The position numbers were made by a program, and so were the translations under genes. Source: Euprymna scolopes (lineage: Eukaryota; Mollusca; Cephalopoda; Sepiida; Sepiolidae). From it: a stretch of DNA of 21,415 nt. The notes under the pieces are model-generated. The model made no database searches and had not been told where the DNA came from. It worked only from the letters and a program-made list of their open reading frames with translations. This document shows positions 1 to 9,966 of this stretch, one piece after another (the first letter of the stretch is position 1; each line of letters begins with the position of its first letter). Location of the stretch: assembly GCA_024364805.1 (NCBI GenBank), contig CM044495.1, forward strand, positions 108,729,111 to 108,750,525. Direction: 5' to 3'.

Positions 1-29
<29 letters not shown>
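1..29. repeat. (TA)n microsatellite at window start
   Basis: A pure TA dinucleotide run forms the first 29 bases. It is probably truncated by the window or contig edge, so its true length is unknown. Confidence 0.97.
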
Positions 30-32
<3 letters not shown>

Positions 33-1970
33 TTATTTAATTGATCTCAGGTAGAATTTATACGCCATTTGCTCAGGAGACAAATACTAACGAGCCCAGT
101 CTTGAAGAAAATAATTACTTTTCTCTATTTTTTATAATAAATAAGCGATTATATTTTGGTCTAAGTTTAAGAAGTATAGTAATATAACCTCCAACGCTAC
201 ATATAAATGCAATACTTCCACAACTTCTGTCAATGCCTGATGAATGGTCTGCGAATATTATCCGTCGATTTTTACTCAACATTGTTTATGTCTGAGGCAT
301 ATTATGTTGTAAAAAGTCAGATTCAAAGGTTATAACATGATACTTATTCAGCAATTATTTTCTTCTCTCAATGTTTCATAATTCACTGGCGAAAGAATTT
401 TATATGATTTGATTTTCCGAAAATGTCGCTATTATAGCATTTACAGCCTTCCTGATTTTATCGTTGGCGTACACCGCATATTCTACATAAATATAAAGAG
501 CTTCTTATCTTTTCACCTTCTAATATTTTCAACGAATTAATATGTTGTTCCCTCACTATTTCCTAATTCCTTAAATTAGATTTAACGAACGTTTGATGAA
601 TCAGTTATTTTTACATAAAACACGGCGTCAATATACAATGCATTCTATAACTGTGACACTATTCTTTTAATTCCATTGAAATGAAAATGATATCTGCACA
701 ACTGTCTGATTACATATCCCTTACTCATATACATATAATTGACTTAGATTTTTCAAGATATTATATCGGCATCTTCACGCTGCAAAACAGTTTAACAACC
801 TTTCATTAAAACAAACTCGTCCGCCACAAGGTTACTGGGGACGGTCAAAACGGAAGGGGGGAGTAAGAATTTGTGACCGAGTCTCCCTTTAAAAATCTGC
901 CCAGAATCTAGTAAGTATCCAATCAATACGGCATTTTTACCGGTTATTAATGAAAAATGAACTTTATTGCAGGTAGGCATTTTTATACTCGGTATTAATA
1001 TATATTTGTTTCCTACCAAAATATCTCTTCTTCAGCTGAAAGAGAACAACATATATTACATTTTGAGGAGGGTGAGGATGGTAAATCAAACAAGCAAAAA
1101 CAACTGTGCAGCTATATTAGTTTAATGTCGAAAATCCGAATTTGAAATGTGTTTCATTTTTCATCGATTGTGTATTGTAATTAGACATACATTGAATAGA
1201 TTATCCCCTCCCCATTTTGTAAAATATATTTTCATTATCTTTACGAAGAAACTACTTTTACATCTTTGCAAAATGAATGAATACATTTCTTTTAGTAAGC
1301 GGAATATGGCTAATATACAAGTAAATATGAAATTTGTTGAAGAATCTATACGGAAAAAAAAACGATAAATAACTTGGTATTTCGCTAAATATAAGCTAAT
1401 TCGTTTCGGCAAGAATAATGGATTTTAATAGATTTTAAATCGTTTAAAAGAGACAACGTTTTTCTTCTTACCGTTCCTAAAGTTTACCTAGAGAATAAAC
1501 ATCCATAGTTATTTATATAATATAAATCATTAAATAGATATTTTTTTATTTAAAAAATAGTTTATAATGATTTAGCAGTTTTTTTTAATGGGAAAGGAGC
1601 AAAATGTTCATTAAGTGAGTCTCTGCGACAATTGTAGATTTGTATATAATTACTTTAAATTATTCCTTAAAAATCAATTAACGGGCATGTATATAGTGAA
1701 CTATATAGTAAATAATACAACATTTTATAATACTATAGACAGTTACTAGCATTCTTAAAAATGTCGATTTTTAAATAACTGAGCAATAAAGAAACAAATG
1801 AGGCATAGGTCTAGGAAAAAAAGTTATGATAACGTAGTCAATTAAATATATCAAAGAGAAAGTTTTAAAAGAAAACTAGTTGGGCGGTGTGCGTAAAAAG
1901 CTATCCATAAGCAAAGAGAGATATAAATATTATGATAGGTTATTGAGAGAACATCGATAGATAATATGTG
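30..1970. other. AT-rich DNA, no gene recognised
   Basis: I read both strands and found only short open frames of 73-83 codons with AT-driven composition (rich in F, I, K, L and N) and no recognisable domain. A minus-strand frame of 75 codons at 792-1019 is the least biased but matches nothing I know. No transposon ends or long repeats were seen here. Confidence 0.6.
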
Positions 1971-1987
1971 ATAATGTGACAAAGCTG

Positions 1988-2020
<33 letters not shown>

Positions 2021-2023
2021 GTA

Positions 2024-2055
<32 letters not shown>

Positions 2056-2080
2056 CAGCTTTGTCACATTATAAATATGT
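1963..2080. mobile_element. CA/TG foldback hairpin with candidate target duplication (MITE-like)
   Basis: The 22-base arm at 1971-1992 (starting ATAATGTGACAAAGCTGC) is the perfect reverse complement of 2051-2072. Between the arms a CA run (to 2010), a short AT run and a TG run (2021-2050) are also mutually complementary, so nearly all 102 bp can fold into one long hairpin. AATATGT occurs on both sides (1963-1969 and 2074-2080), each one base outside the arms, which could be a target-site duplication. This fits a foldback or MITE-type element whose centre became a microsatellite. The family is not identified. Confidence 0.6.
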
Positions 2081-2446
2081 TTTTGATTCATCCAGCCTTT
2101 ACAGACGTGTTTTAAATATTATCTCCAGTGCTTTTCTTTTAATGATTTGGAATTCATTCCATATTCGAATTTTTCAAAAGAAACTGTGCCTTTTGGATTA
2201 TTTTGGACCATTTGGAATTTACCCATTGGATTGAAATTTTAAATTCGACCGTTTTGAATTTTCAATTTTTGGATTTTTACCCTTCACCGGACTATCCATT
2301 CATGTGAAATCTTTTAATCATTTTTCTTTTGCCTCCTGTTCCCCTTACCTCACCCTTTTTTAACCAAGTAAGATCTGTGACTTACTTGTAGTTTCATTAA
2401 ATACATTTATATGCACAATCCGATCCTGCATTTTGCTAATTCCTGC
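2073..2446. other. Sequence upstream of the hammerhead motif, no gene
   Basis: No coding sequence is recognisable here. The 10-mer GGACTATCCA at 2289-2298 recurs at 2492-2501, directly after the predicted cleavage site of the hammerhead motif, giving a 203-bp spacing between direct copies. The stretch may be the body of a small ribozyme-bearing retroelement, but that is inference. Confidence 0.4.
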
Positions 2447-2493
2447 CCTCTGATGAGAAGGAGAGTATTTCTTCGAAACTCCGCGGATTAAGG
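2447..2493 (+). ncRNA. Candidate type I hammerhead ribozyme (short stem III)
   Basis: The conserved core is present in order: CTGATGA (2450-2456), stem II GAAG/CTTC (2457-2460 with 2471-2474) closing a 10-nt loop, GAAA (2475-2478), a very short stem III TCC/GGA (2480-2482 with 2485-2487), then TTA at 2488-2490 as the UH cleavage position. CCT (2447-2449) pairs with AGG (2491-2493) as the start of stem I. One expected pair at the base of stem III is C opposite T (2479 and 2488); with G at 2488 the stem III sequence would be the perfect palindrome CTCCGCGGAG. Hammerheads with such a short stem III are known from Penelope-like elements and retrozymes, where they cleave as dimers. Activity of this copy is doubtful because of that one mismatch. 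Confidence 0.55.
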
Positions 2494-2501
2494 ACTATCC
2501 A

Positions 2502-2734
2502 CTTATCTTATGCTTCCTTTTTAAAAATTAAATATGTTTTTAACTCTTTTTCAAGATGTCTTTTAACATGTTTTTGTAATCATTTGTTCATATTATAAGC
2601 TCTATTTCCTTTTCGGTTTTATTGAGCTTTTACACCTGGCTGAGTTTTTTTTACTTGTAAATATTAACTCTTTAATATTTATAATATATTTTAAGTTTAT
2701 CATTTTGATTATCTTGGTAAACTTATTGTAATTT

Positions 2735-2739
<5 letters not shown>
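2502..2739. other. AT-rich spacer
   Basis: No gene or repeat end is recognised between the hammerhead motif and the long TA tract. Confidence 0.5.

Positions 2740-2829
<90 letters not shown>
2740..2829. repeat. Long (TA)n microsatellite
   Basis: An uninterrupted TA run of about 90 bp. It can self-pair into a cruciform and its length is likely polymorphic or uncertain in assembly. Confidence 0.97.
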
Positions 2830-2830
<1 letters not shown>

Positions 2831-3932
2831 AAGCACAATTCAAATTATATATGTGTTATGAAGACCACCAAAAAGCAAATCTGGTGCTTTTACTAAAATA
2901 AAAATACCCCGTTTCATTATAGAAATTTTACAGAATCATCAATATATATCAGACTTTGCAACCTCTGCGTTACTCTTGCAATAATTTTAATTATTTTAAA
3001 TGTTGAACATTTTGAACTATATTTTTGCAGAACAAATCTGAAACCCTTCAACGCTGCTCCTGTGATATTTTTTTAATTATCCCCCCAAAACAGAAACATA
3101 CACTCTCGTTTTTTTTTTGCATTTCAACGTCTTCAAACATTACCTTATAATATATAAAAATCCGTTGCAATCCTTTTTTATCAACGGATAACAAAAAATA
3201 CATAAGCAAAAAAATTTCTGACGAAAACGTACAAAACAGAAATATCGTACAGACTATACAGTACGCGATTTTAGGTATATTTTGTTATTTATGCTTCATT
3301 ATGTGAATATTTGATTTTCTTCTCTTGTTTTCTTTTATGACCTAAGGCATGTTATCTTAAATTCTTGTAAATATTTTAGAAAGGGAGGCATATAACAAAG
3401 CGCGTATAACCGCATTCAAAATTATTAGCAATAGCTGTAAGATAGCTGGTTTGCGAGGATTTTAGAAGCAGTATCCGTAAAAGCACATACACATTTAGTA
3501 AGTGTGCGGGAGTCAAAATGACAAGAAAAAAAGGGCACTACGTAATGGAGAGAGGAAAACAAAGTCGGGGTCGAGAAAATGGACGTGTAAAATTAGGGGA
3601 GAAGGACGAGGGCAGTCTAAAAAAGATGACGTATGAGAAATAGTTGTATGCGGCAGGCATATAGTTGACCATACGCGAGATACATTTAAGCTGGAGTAAA
3701 GACGGGGAGGAAGACCAATGGTAATAAATGACTTGAAGTTAACAATAGAACAACCGAATCGGATTTATTTTTTTTTTTTTGCTGTTCCTTTCCGATTGTT
3801 CCAGACGGTGTTGGGGGAGGGAGCTGAGAGATATTTGACCTGAATAAACACGATTCGACCAAAACAGTTATATTACGTTTCTAGAATGTTTCCTATTTTA
3901 ATACTAATATTTGTAATGTATTAATATCATTC

Positions 3933-3963
<31 letters not shown>
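3933..3963. repeat. (GTA)n microsatellite
   Basis: Ten perfect GTA units in 31 bp. Confidence 0.97.
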
Positions 3964-5423
3964 GATATCTTTGCCTTTCTTCTGTTATATTATGTATGTT
4001 GCTATTTATTTTTGTTAACATTACTGTAGCAGTTGGTTTTATGTTTGTTATTTTCTAATAGTTATTACATTTAGTAGTATCATTATTCCGTTAATCGTAT
4101 TTTCATAGCACTACTATTCTTATTAAACTTAATATTATTATTTTTCTCCATATTATTAATAGTATTTTTTCCTATTGTACTTATAGTAATCGTATTTAAA
4201 TGTGCAACATTATTGATCATCGAATAAAAAAAATGATAACATGTTTTTTTTTAATGATTAATTCTAGGTTGGGTTCTTAATCTGATTTTCATGGCAACGC
4301 CTGGACAGCGTATAACATCACATTATTTACATTCATTTTCATTAAGACACATTCAAGAATTTATTAGTAAAATTAAATAACTTGCGTTCATATTTGATAC
4401 CATAACGCTTTAAATGCAAATACATTACAAACGTTAATGATAAAAACTGTATGGTTTAATTTACAAATTTATTGTCAGCAGTACAATGCTCGCAAAGACA
4501 ATATTTTGTTCATAATGCTCTGTAGTTATTAAGCAAATGTTTATTCTATATTCCAAACGCAAACCTCCATATGTTTGTCTCACTTCCTAAATGCCGTAAG
4601 TTTAATATGTTTTAATTTTTTTAGCGGAGGTCGCACGTTTTTTGTTTTAATTTGCTTATTCATCACACTTTTCTTTAGTTTTTTACATTGTCTGTCATTT
4701 TTACATATGTTTCATTTTATCATTGATTTGTTCAGCGTTTACATCGATTAGTTTTGTCTTCGCTGGTCGATAACTTTATATAGTTTTAATTATTGCTTCG
4801 TCAAGAATTAAATTACAATAGAAATCGCCAGCCGGTAGAAGAGAAAATTAATCAAACAAGTGCAAACAGATAGAGCTAACCAAAATGTGATAAAAATTGT
4901 AATTACTACAATGCAAAAAATATTAATTATGATAAATAATCAGTACTGGGGATGTTTATGAAATTTTGTGAATTAACATGTTCATATGTATGTTTTAAAA
5001 TAAAAGCAAAAAATCTATAAACTATATAGAATCTCCAATATGAAAAATAAATCATATTGCTAATTATTATGCAAACAATTAAATGGAAACACCGTTTGAA
5101 TTACGTTATTTTTATGCTACATATTAATCTAAAAATTACGCCGTGTTGAATACAGCTGCACATAAGACGGTATTTTTAAGAAATATCTGCACGGAATAGG
5201 TTAATGATTGCACGCGATATCAACTGGAAAGTTAAAATAAAAGTGTAAGGAAGAAAATAAGAAATAAGATATCAATTTATAAATGTGGCACGTATCATAT
5301 AAAACTGCTATAATTTACGCCTCCTATAATAGTATATATAGTGGGTACTTCTAATGTGCTAGGGCGAACATGAATGTTTAAAACTTATTTGTAAGATATA
5401 TTATTTTTAATTCATTTAAATGC

Positions 5424-5445
5424 CTTTGAAATGACCATTTCAAAG
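5424..5445. repeat. 22-bp near-perfect palindrome
   Basis: CTTTGAAATG at 5424-5433 is the exact reverse complement of 5436-5445, with two bases between. No surrounding element explains it; in DNA this AT-rich it may be chance. Confidence 0.7.
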
Positions 5446-5713
5446 CAGAAAATAAAAAATTGACATTCTGAATAATTGTCATATTAAAATTATTAAAATT
5501 ATTAATTATTAAAATGAATATTTTTAATCATAACATACTCTTTAATTTTTAATTACAAGTTATAGAATGGGACTCCGAACACTCTAAATTTATTACAAGT
5601 ATAAAACGATAATATGTAATAGCATGTGGCCATTAAAAGAAAGAGGATGTTTTAGTAAGAGATCCGTTCTAGTATAATTTTGTTCCGTCATTAAAAACGT
5701 ATACATGACACAA

Positions 5714-6470
5714 TATTTGAGGTACCTTCAAAAAGTTTCCAGACTTTTTTTACTCGAACTAAAATTATGATAGACACTTGAATATCCAGTCAGTTATTCC
5801 TATATATATCTTATGAGATTAATGACCTTCTTTTTATGATTTCAGGGGCAAATGAACAGCATAAGTGTGAATACACCCTACTAAATCTTGATTGTCACAG
5901 CTGATGAATTTAAAAAAATGTAATGTGGGCGTGAGGGCAGTTTAGAAGACCGATATGCAATAAAATTATGCTTTAAACTTGGAATAAATGTCGCAGAAAC
6001 GCATGGAATACTTCAAACTGCTTATCGATCATCTTGCAATCATCAGGTGTTAAGTGGCATAACAGACTCAAGGTCGTCAAAATGTCTGTAAGGGATGATG
6101 AGGATTGTTAATGCAGTAAGAAAACCATGGTTCATTGGTCAAATAAATAATTTAATGGATAAGGACTGTCGTCTGTCGATAGAGGCAAAAAAGGCACAGA
6201 TTGATATTAGTGTATGAACTGTACACACAATTATTTGCGAGGATATGAGGATGCGGGAAATTTGCGCGAATGCAACAGTCTGCAGATCTATCTTTGTCAC
6301 AGACTATTTGACCAAGATGAACATACCCAACACACAGACCAGATTTGGCTTCCTGTGACTTTTAGTTATTCCTTATGCCCAGGGAAAACCTTACGTTGTG
6401 TCGATATGAGACAATTGAAGACATAAAATAGGATGTGATGAATGTCATAAACACGCTCACACAATACGAT
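5714..6470 (+). mobile_element. Mariner-family DNA transposon, internally deleted fossil
   Basis: The left end is a mariner-like terminal sequence beginning TTTGAGGTACCTTC at 5716, preceded by TA (5714-5715), the mariner target. Transposase-like peptides follow on the plus strand in order: an N-terminal helix-turn-helix segment, a second HTH segment ending in EDMRMREICA, then a C-terminal segment resembling the end of the catalytic domain. No right inverted repeat was found; the element stops where copy A of the dispersed repeat begins at 6471. The right end was therefore lost or displaced. It is a long-dead copy. Confidence 0.75.
5942..6470 (+). pseudogene. Mariner transposase remnant
   Basis: The intact enzyme would bind the terminal repeats and cut and paste the element using a DD34D catalytic triad in the nucleus. 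From 5942 the frame reads LEDRYAIKLCFKLGINVAET, typical of the first HTH of mariner transposases. At 6217-6278 TVHTIICEDMRMREICANAT matches the end of the second HTH. From about 6307, DYLTKMNIPN and, in another frame, ETIEDIK followed by DVMNVINTLTQYD resemble the region after the second catalytic aspartate. The middle of the protein, with at least the first catalytic aspartate, is missing, and several stops and frame changes are present (for example in-frame stops near 6109 and 6214). Family assignment is by recalled motif similarity. Confidence 0.72.
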
Positions 6471-6812
6471 GTTAGGTATGTCTTTCTTGACGTAATATTG
6501 TACTTTCAGGTCAGCAAAGGTTGTTGATTTTGGTTAATTACAACCTCATTAGATTTATTCGAATCTAATTAATCGTTGTTATAAAAAGAATGTGCCAACG
6601 ACAATTACTAATTTCATAGCAGATTTTTTCTATACCTCTATCTAGAAGTGAACTACAAGTCTTAGGCAGAGACAAAAGATGACGCAGAATATTTTGCAAG
6701 AAACGAAAACTACATATAACTAAACCATCAGGTAAGTGCACGTTTCAATATGTTGTTTAATATATTTCCCCTCTTACAAAGTTACCAAACAATGTGGGAA
6801 TAAAATTCTCGC
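6471..6812 (+). repeat. Dispersed repeat, copy A (about 340 bp)
   Basis: Shares its whole length with 9544-9882. Both begin GTTAGGTAT, then TTCTTGACGTAATATT, a GTCAGCA box, a conserved hairpin region (ATTAGATT...AATCTAAT in this copy), ACTAATTTCATAG, CTTA or CTTAGGCAGAG, ATGACGCA, and end near GTGGGAATA. The two copies are clearly diverged, so both are old. It has no coding capacity and I saw no convincing pol III A/B boxes, so whether it is a SINE or the end of a larger element is open. It starts exactly where the mariner fossil ends. Confidence 0.8.
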
Positions 6813-7999
6813 CTAGATTTAATTGCAAAATATCATCTTTATTTATTGCAATTTTCCCCTTCAATTGCTAAATATGATATTTAATTATATAAAATTTACA
6901 TTTTATTTACTAAAATATAGACTGGTTTAAGATTGTAACACTTATTGCAGAGTACGGATATACATTTCTTCTGCACTTAATTAAATTCTAATTATATTTT
7001 TTGGGCGGGACATTGGCGATTACATTGAGTTTACGTTAACCTTGAATTTAATAGTCACAACTTTACTTGTTGTACCAGTTTGAAATAGAGATTGTTTAGT
7101 AAACACTTACTGCGAACAATTATTGCTTGTACCTGTGGCTGGGATTATTTTCTCTAAAAAATTAAATTATTAATTTAATTGTCTTGCCTATTTAAAAATA
7201 AATATTACTATTTTAATTGTATTCTCGTTTAGTTCCATCTTGTGGATATTGCTTGGTCTTATTTAGTCAAATAGATTTTATCATTTCATTTCCTTTTCTA
7301 CTTTAATGCTATCATCGTAATAAACTATGTAAATAAACAGGTGTGTACATAAAATCATGTTCGTGTTTCTGCCTACATGATGTTTCCAAAAAGTAGTATA
7401 GCCCCATCAATTTTTGGGGGGATGAAATAAAAGCATAAACGGGCAGTATCATGAACGCAGTGTAATGGATAAAACATAATTACTCCCTGAAATTGAGTGA
7501 AAAACAGCGGATACTGCAAAACCTTTGAGTGTATTGGATGCCGTAATTGATCAGATCATTTTAAATCTACGCAGGTAGAGATGCTGACCTTTGTCAGAAT
7601 TCTGAAAAATGTTCTTCCAATTTTAGGGTAAAAGTCCATATATGAAAATCTGGCCGAAATTTAGCGGGTAACCTCTGCAAACAGATATGAATTCAGAACC
7701 TTACTGAGAAGGATTGAATTTAGCACTTCGCATTCAGCGGGAGCGGATACACTACTTCTTTAAAAAAAACTTAAAATAATAAACCTGACTTTATTTCAAA
7801 TGCGGATGTTTTCTCTGATAGGTACTTTAGCTTTGGATTGTTTCATTTTTTCTCTTAGCGAAATTTTCAGGGTAATTATTCCTCGGGCGATGCAGATAAC
7901 GGAGTGGTAAGAATTAAAACTTATGTAGAACAATTGAAACTAGACCTAACTTAATTGGACAGGTTTTCGGAATAGCTTTATCTAAAGAAAACTCGACTT
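6813..7999. other. AT-rich DNA, no gene recognised
   Basis: I found no coding or transposon similarity that I can support. The last few hundred bases may include more of the BEL/Pao remnant, but the reading is too weak to claim. A short AT palindrome lies around 7160-7180. Confidence 0.5.
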
Positions 8000-8415
8000 T
8001 TATAATTTTGGGTCACATTTTATTCCATGTCTTGTTGTTTACCTGCATGAGTCTACGTACCGTCCATCTGAAGCTACTACCGGATATGAGAATTAAATGT
8101 TTTCTCATTACGTTTATTAGGTATACCAACCTGTTTAGTGTTCATACGCATGTCCATTCGGATAATGCAAATAGCTTTCTGACACCCGGCATCATGTTAT
8201 CTGACCTCCTCTTTTTCGGGCGATTTCAGAGGAAAATTTTGATCAATTTCAATTTGTCACCTTACTATCCCCCTTTATGTGACTTTGCAAGGAATTGCAT
8301 GACAGCGAAAACAATCAAACATTTTTTTGAAAAATTAATAGGTAGAAAGAAAGTTATCTATTTTGATATTTTAACTGTCCTTTACTATGAGGAGAAAGCG
8401 ATCAACTACCGACCG

Positions 8416-8480
<65 letters not shown>

Positions 8481-8820
8481 CTGATTCTGAATGGAGTTTT
8501 GACATTTTAACCCCTATTCATTTTTTTACTACTGGTTATAACCAATGTTCATTGATTTCTGTCCTAATCTACCAAGTAAAGCAAAAATGTTGCCATCCCG
8601 AAAGTTTAGACACAAATACATTGAAACTTCAGAAAACGTGGCAGAATGATTACTTGTTGTCCTTAAGAAAGTTTGGTATTGTGCGATCGCTCTCAGATTT
8701 TATCGGTCGGGTGAATTGTGTCGATTTAATCTCGAAATAAACTCGACCATTTTGAAGTCTATGAAAGGTTCTTGGGCTCATTAATGGGAAGATAGCAAAA
8801 TTCGCTCGGCCTGTGTATTA
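8000..8820 (+). mobile_element. BEL/Pao-type LTR retrotransposon fossil (integrase region)
   Basis: The plus strand carries translated similarity, by recall, to the integrase catalytic core of BEL/Pao elements, followed by the C-terminal region often annotated as DUF5641. It is a fossil: broken, with several breaks, and interrupted by an expanded TA microsatellite (8418-8480). I could not identify gag, protease, reverse transcriptase or flanking LTRs, so only the 3' part of pol is supported. The similarity is heavily eroded, which suggests an old copy. Confidence 0.72.
8418..8480. repeat. (TA)n microsatellite inside the BEL/Pao fossil
   Basis: About 62 bp of TA repeat within the remnant. Open frames reading through it give long IYIYIY runs and are not real proteins. 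Confidence 0.97.
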
Positions 8821-9543
8821 AGGGAATGATGCGAACAGATTAATTTATGGAAGTATTTATTTTCTCTGGATTTAATGGTGTTTCTGTGCAATCTTCATCC
8901 ACATTAATTAGAGAACATAGTTCCGTTTTCTGTCCAAGTTGTTCCGTCGTAAATACGGATCTTCTTTTATAGACGTTTGTGACAGTTGGTATCATTTTGA
9001 CTGTGTGGCGTGAAAAAATTGGATACTCTCTGATAGTGGATTTGTTCGAATTTTTAAGAAAAGCTGTCACACTGTTTTTAATTCATGTATTTATGATCTC
9101 GTCTTTCAATTATGTTCAAGTAATCGTTCTTGTTATAGTTAATATGTTTATAATCTTGCTTGAACTAGCTTTATTGCTTATAAATCCATTTATCGTAGTA
9201 GAAAACACATATAGTCTCTTAAAAATAAAAAAAATACAAATTGTTGGTTGACGCCCTGTGATCTCAAATATTAATTGTCTGTCACCTAATTGACAATCTC
9301 ATATATATCTCCCTTGCATTCTATAACTGGAAGAAGTAATCCTTGTTTTGCTTTCTACTGTGTTTGATTGTTCAATACATTTTTTTTAAACGGCCATTCG
9401 TATTTGTTGAATGCAAATATTAAACGCCGCGAGTTTCTTGGATTTTTCAACTGAAAATAAGTTCCGGTAAAAGCTTTTGTGAATTGATTTCATGGCCTTC
9501 CGTGCCCAAATTGACATGCGATTAAATATATTTTAAGCTAATA
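8821..9543. other. AT-rich DNA, no gene recognised
   Basis: Overlapping open frames on both strands here (76 and 90 codons) have no recognisable domain; the plus-strand one is hydrophobic simply because of T-rich codons. A retroelement LTR might be expected downstream of the integrase region, but I found no paired copy to support one. Confidence 0.5.
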
Positions 9544-9882
9544 AGTTAGGTATTTGTTTCTTGACGTAATATTCACTTTTTACGTCAGCAAGAATTGTAT
9601 GATTTCTTTGATTACAACCTTATTGGATGCACTCGAACCTAATAGATCATTCTATTAAACAGAATATTGCTTCATGCCATTAGCAAAAACTAATTTCATA
9701 GAACGTATTTCAACAACCACTACATCCAAGAGTCAACAACCAGGCTTATGCAGAGCCGTAATATGACGCAACATATTTTAAAAGAAAGGAAAACGACCTG
9801 TAACTCAACCAACTTTTCAATTTGTTGTGTTTTGCATTTCGCCTTTTGCTAAGTTAATAAAAGTGGGAATATAATTGTCACA
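9544..9882 (+). repeat. Dispersed repeat, copy B (about 340 bp)
   Basis: Second copy of the repeat at 6471-6812, in the same orientation, from GTTAGGTAT to GTGGGAATATAATTGTCACA. In this copy the direct boxes TTGACGTA and TACGTCAG lie close together and are complementary. Its end runs directly into an (AAT)n tract, a tail type found on some SINEs and LINEs, whereas copy A has no such tail. Confidence 0.8.
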
Positions 9883-9919
<37 letters not shown>

Positions 9920-9925
9920 GTAATA

Positions 9926-9965
<40 letters not shown>
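9883..9965. repeat. (AAT)n trinucleotide tract
   Basis: About 83 bp of AAT units, interrupted once around 9917-9930. It links repeat copy B to the LINE fragment. The long polyleucine frame on the minus strand is an artefact of it. Confidence 0.95.

Positions 9966-9966
<1 letters not shown>

Larger units (their letters stand above)
2830..5713. other. AT-rich DNA, no gene recognised
   Basis: Nearly 2.9 kb with no open frame worth reporting on either strand and no recognised transposon. It contains homopolymer T runs (near 3106-3119 and 3767-3780), a GTA microsatellite, and a near-perfect palindrome at 5424-5445 (arm CTTTGAAATG, two-base spacer). A short repeat of the type TTATTAAAA lies at about 5484-5515. 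Confidence 0.55.

Noticed and set aside
237-260. CTGATGA followed by GCGAATA
   Set aside because: No GAAA box and no plausible stems II or III, so not a hammerhead.
792-1019. Minus-strand open frame of 75 codons with fairly balanced composition
   Set aside because: No domain, no splice context I can support and no similarity I recognise; length is within chance expectation for 21 kb.
2019-2234. Open frame starting MYVCVCVCVCM
   Set aside because: It reads the TG microsatellite of the foldback and then AT-rich DNA.
8979-9251. Hydrophobic 90-codon plus-strand frame resembling a membrane protein
   Set aside because: Hydrophobicity follows from T-rich codons. There is no signal, motif or context, and another frame overlaps it on the minus strand.
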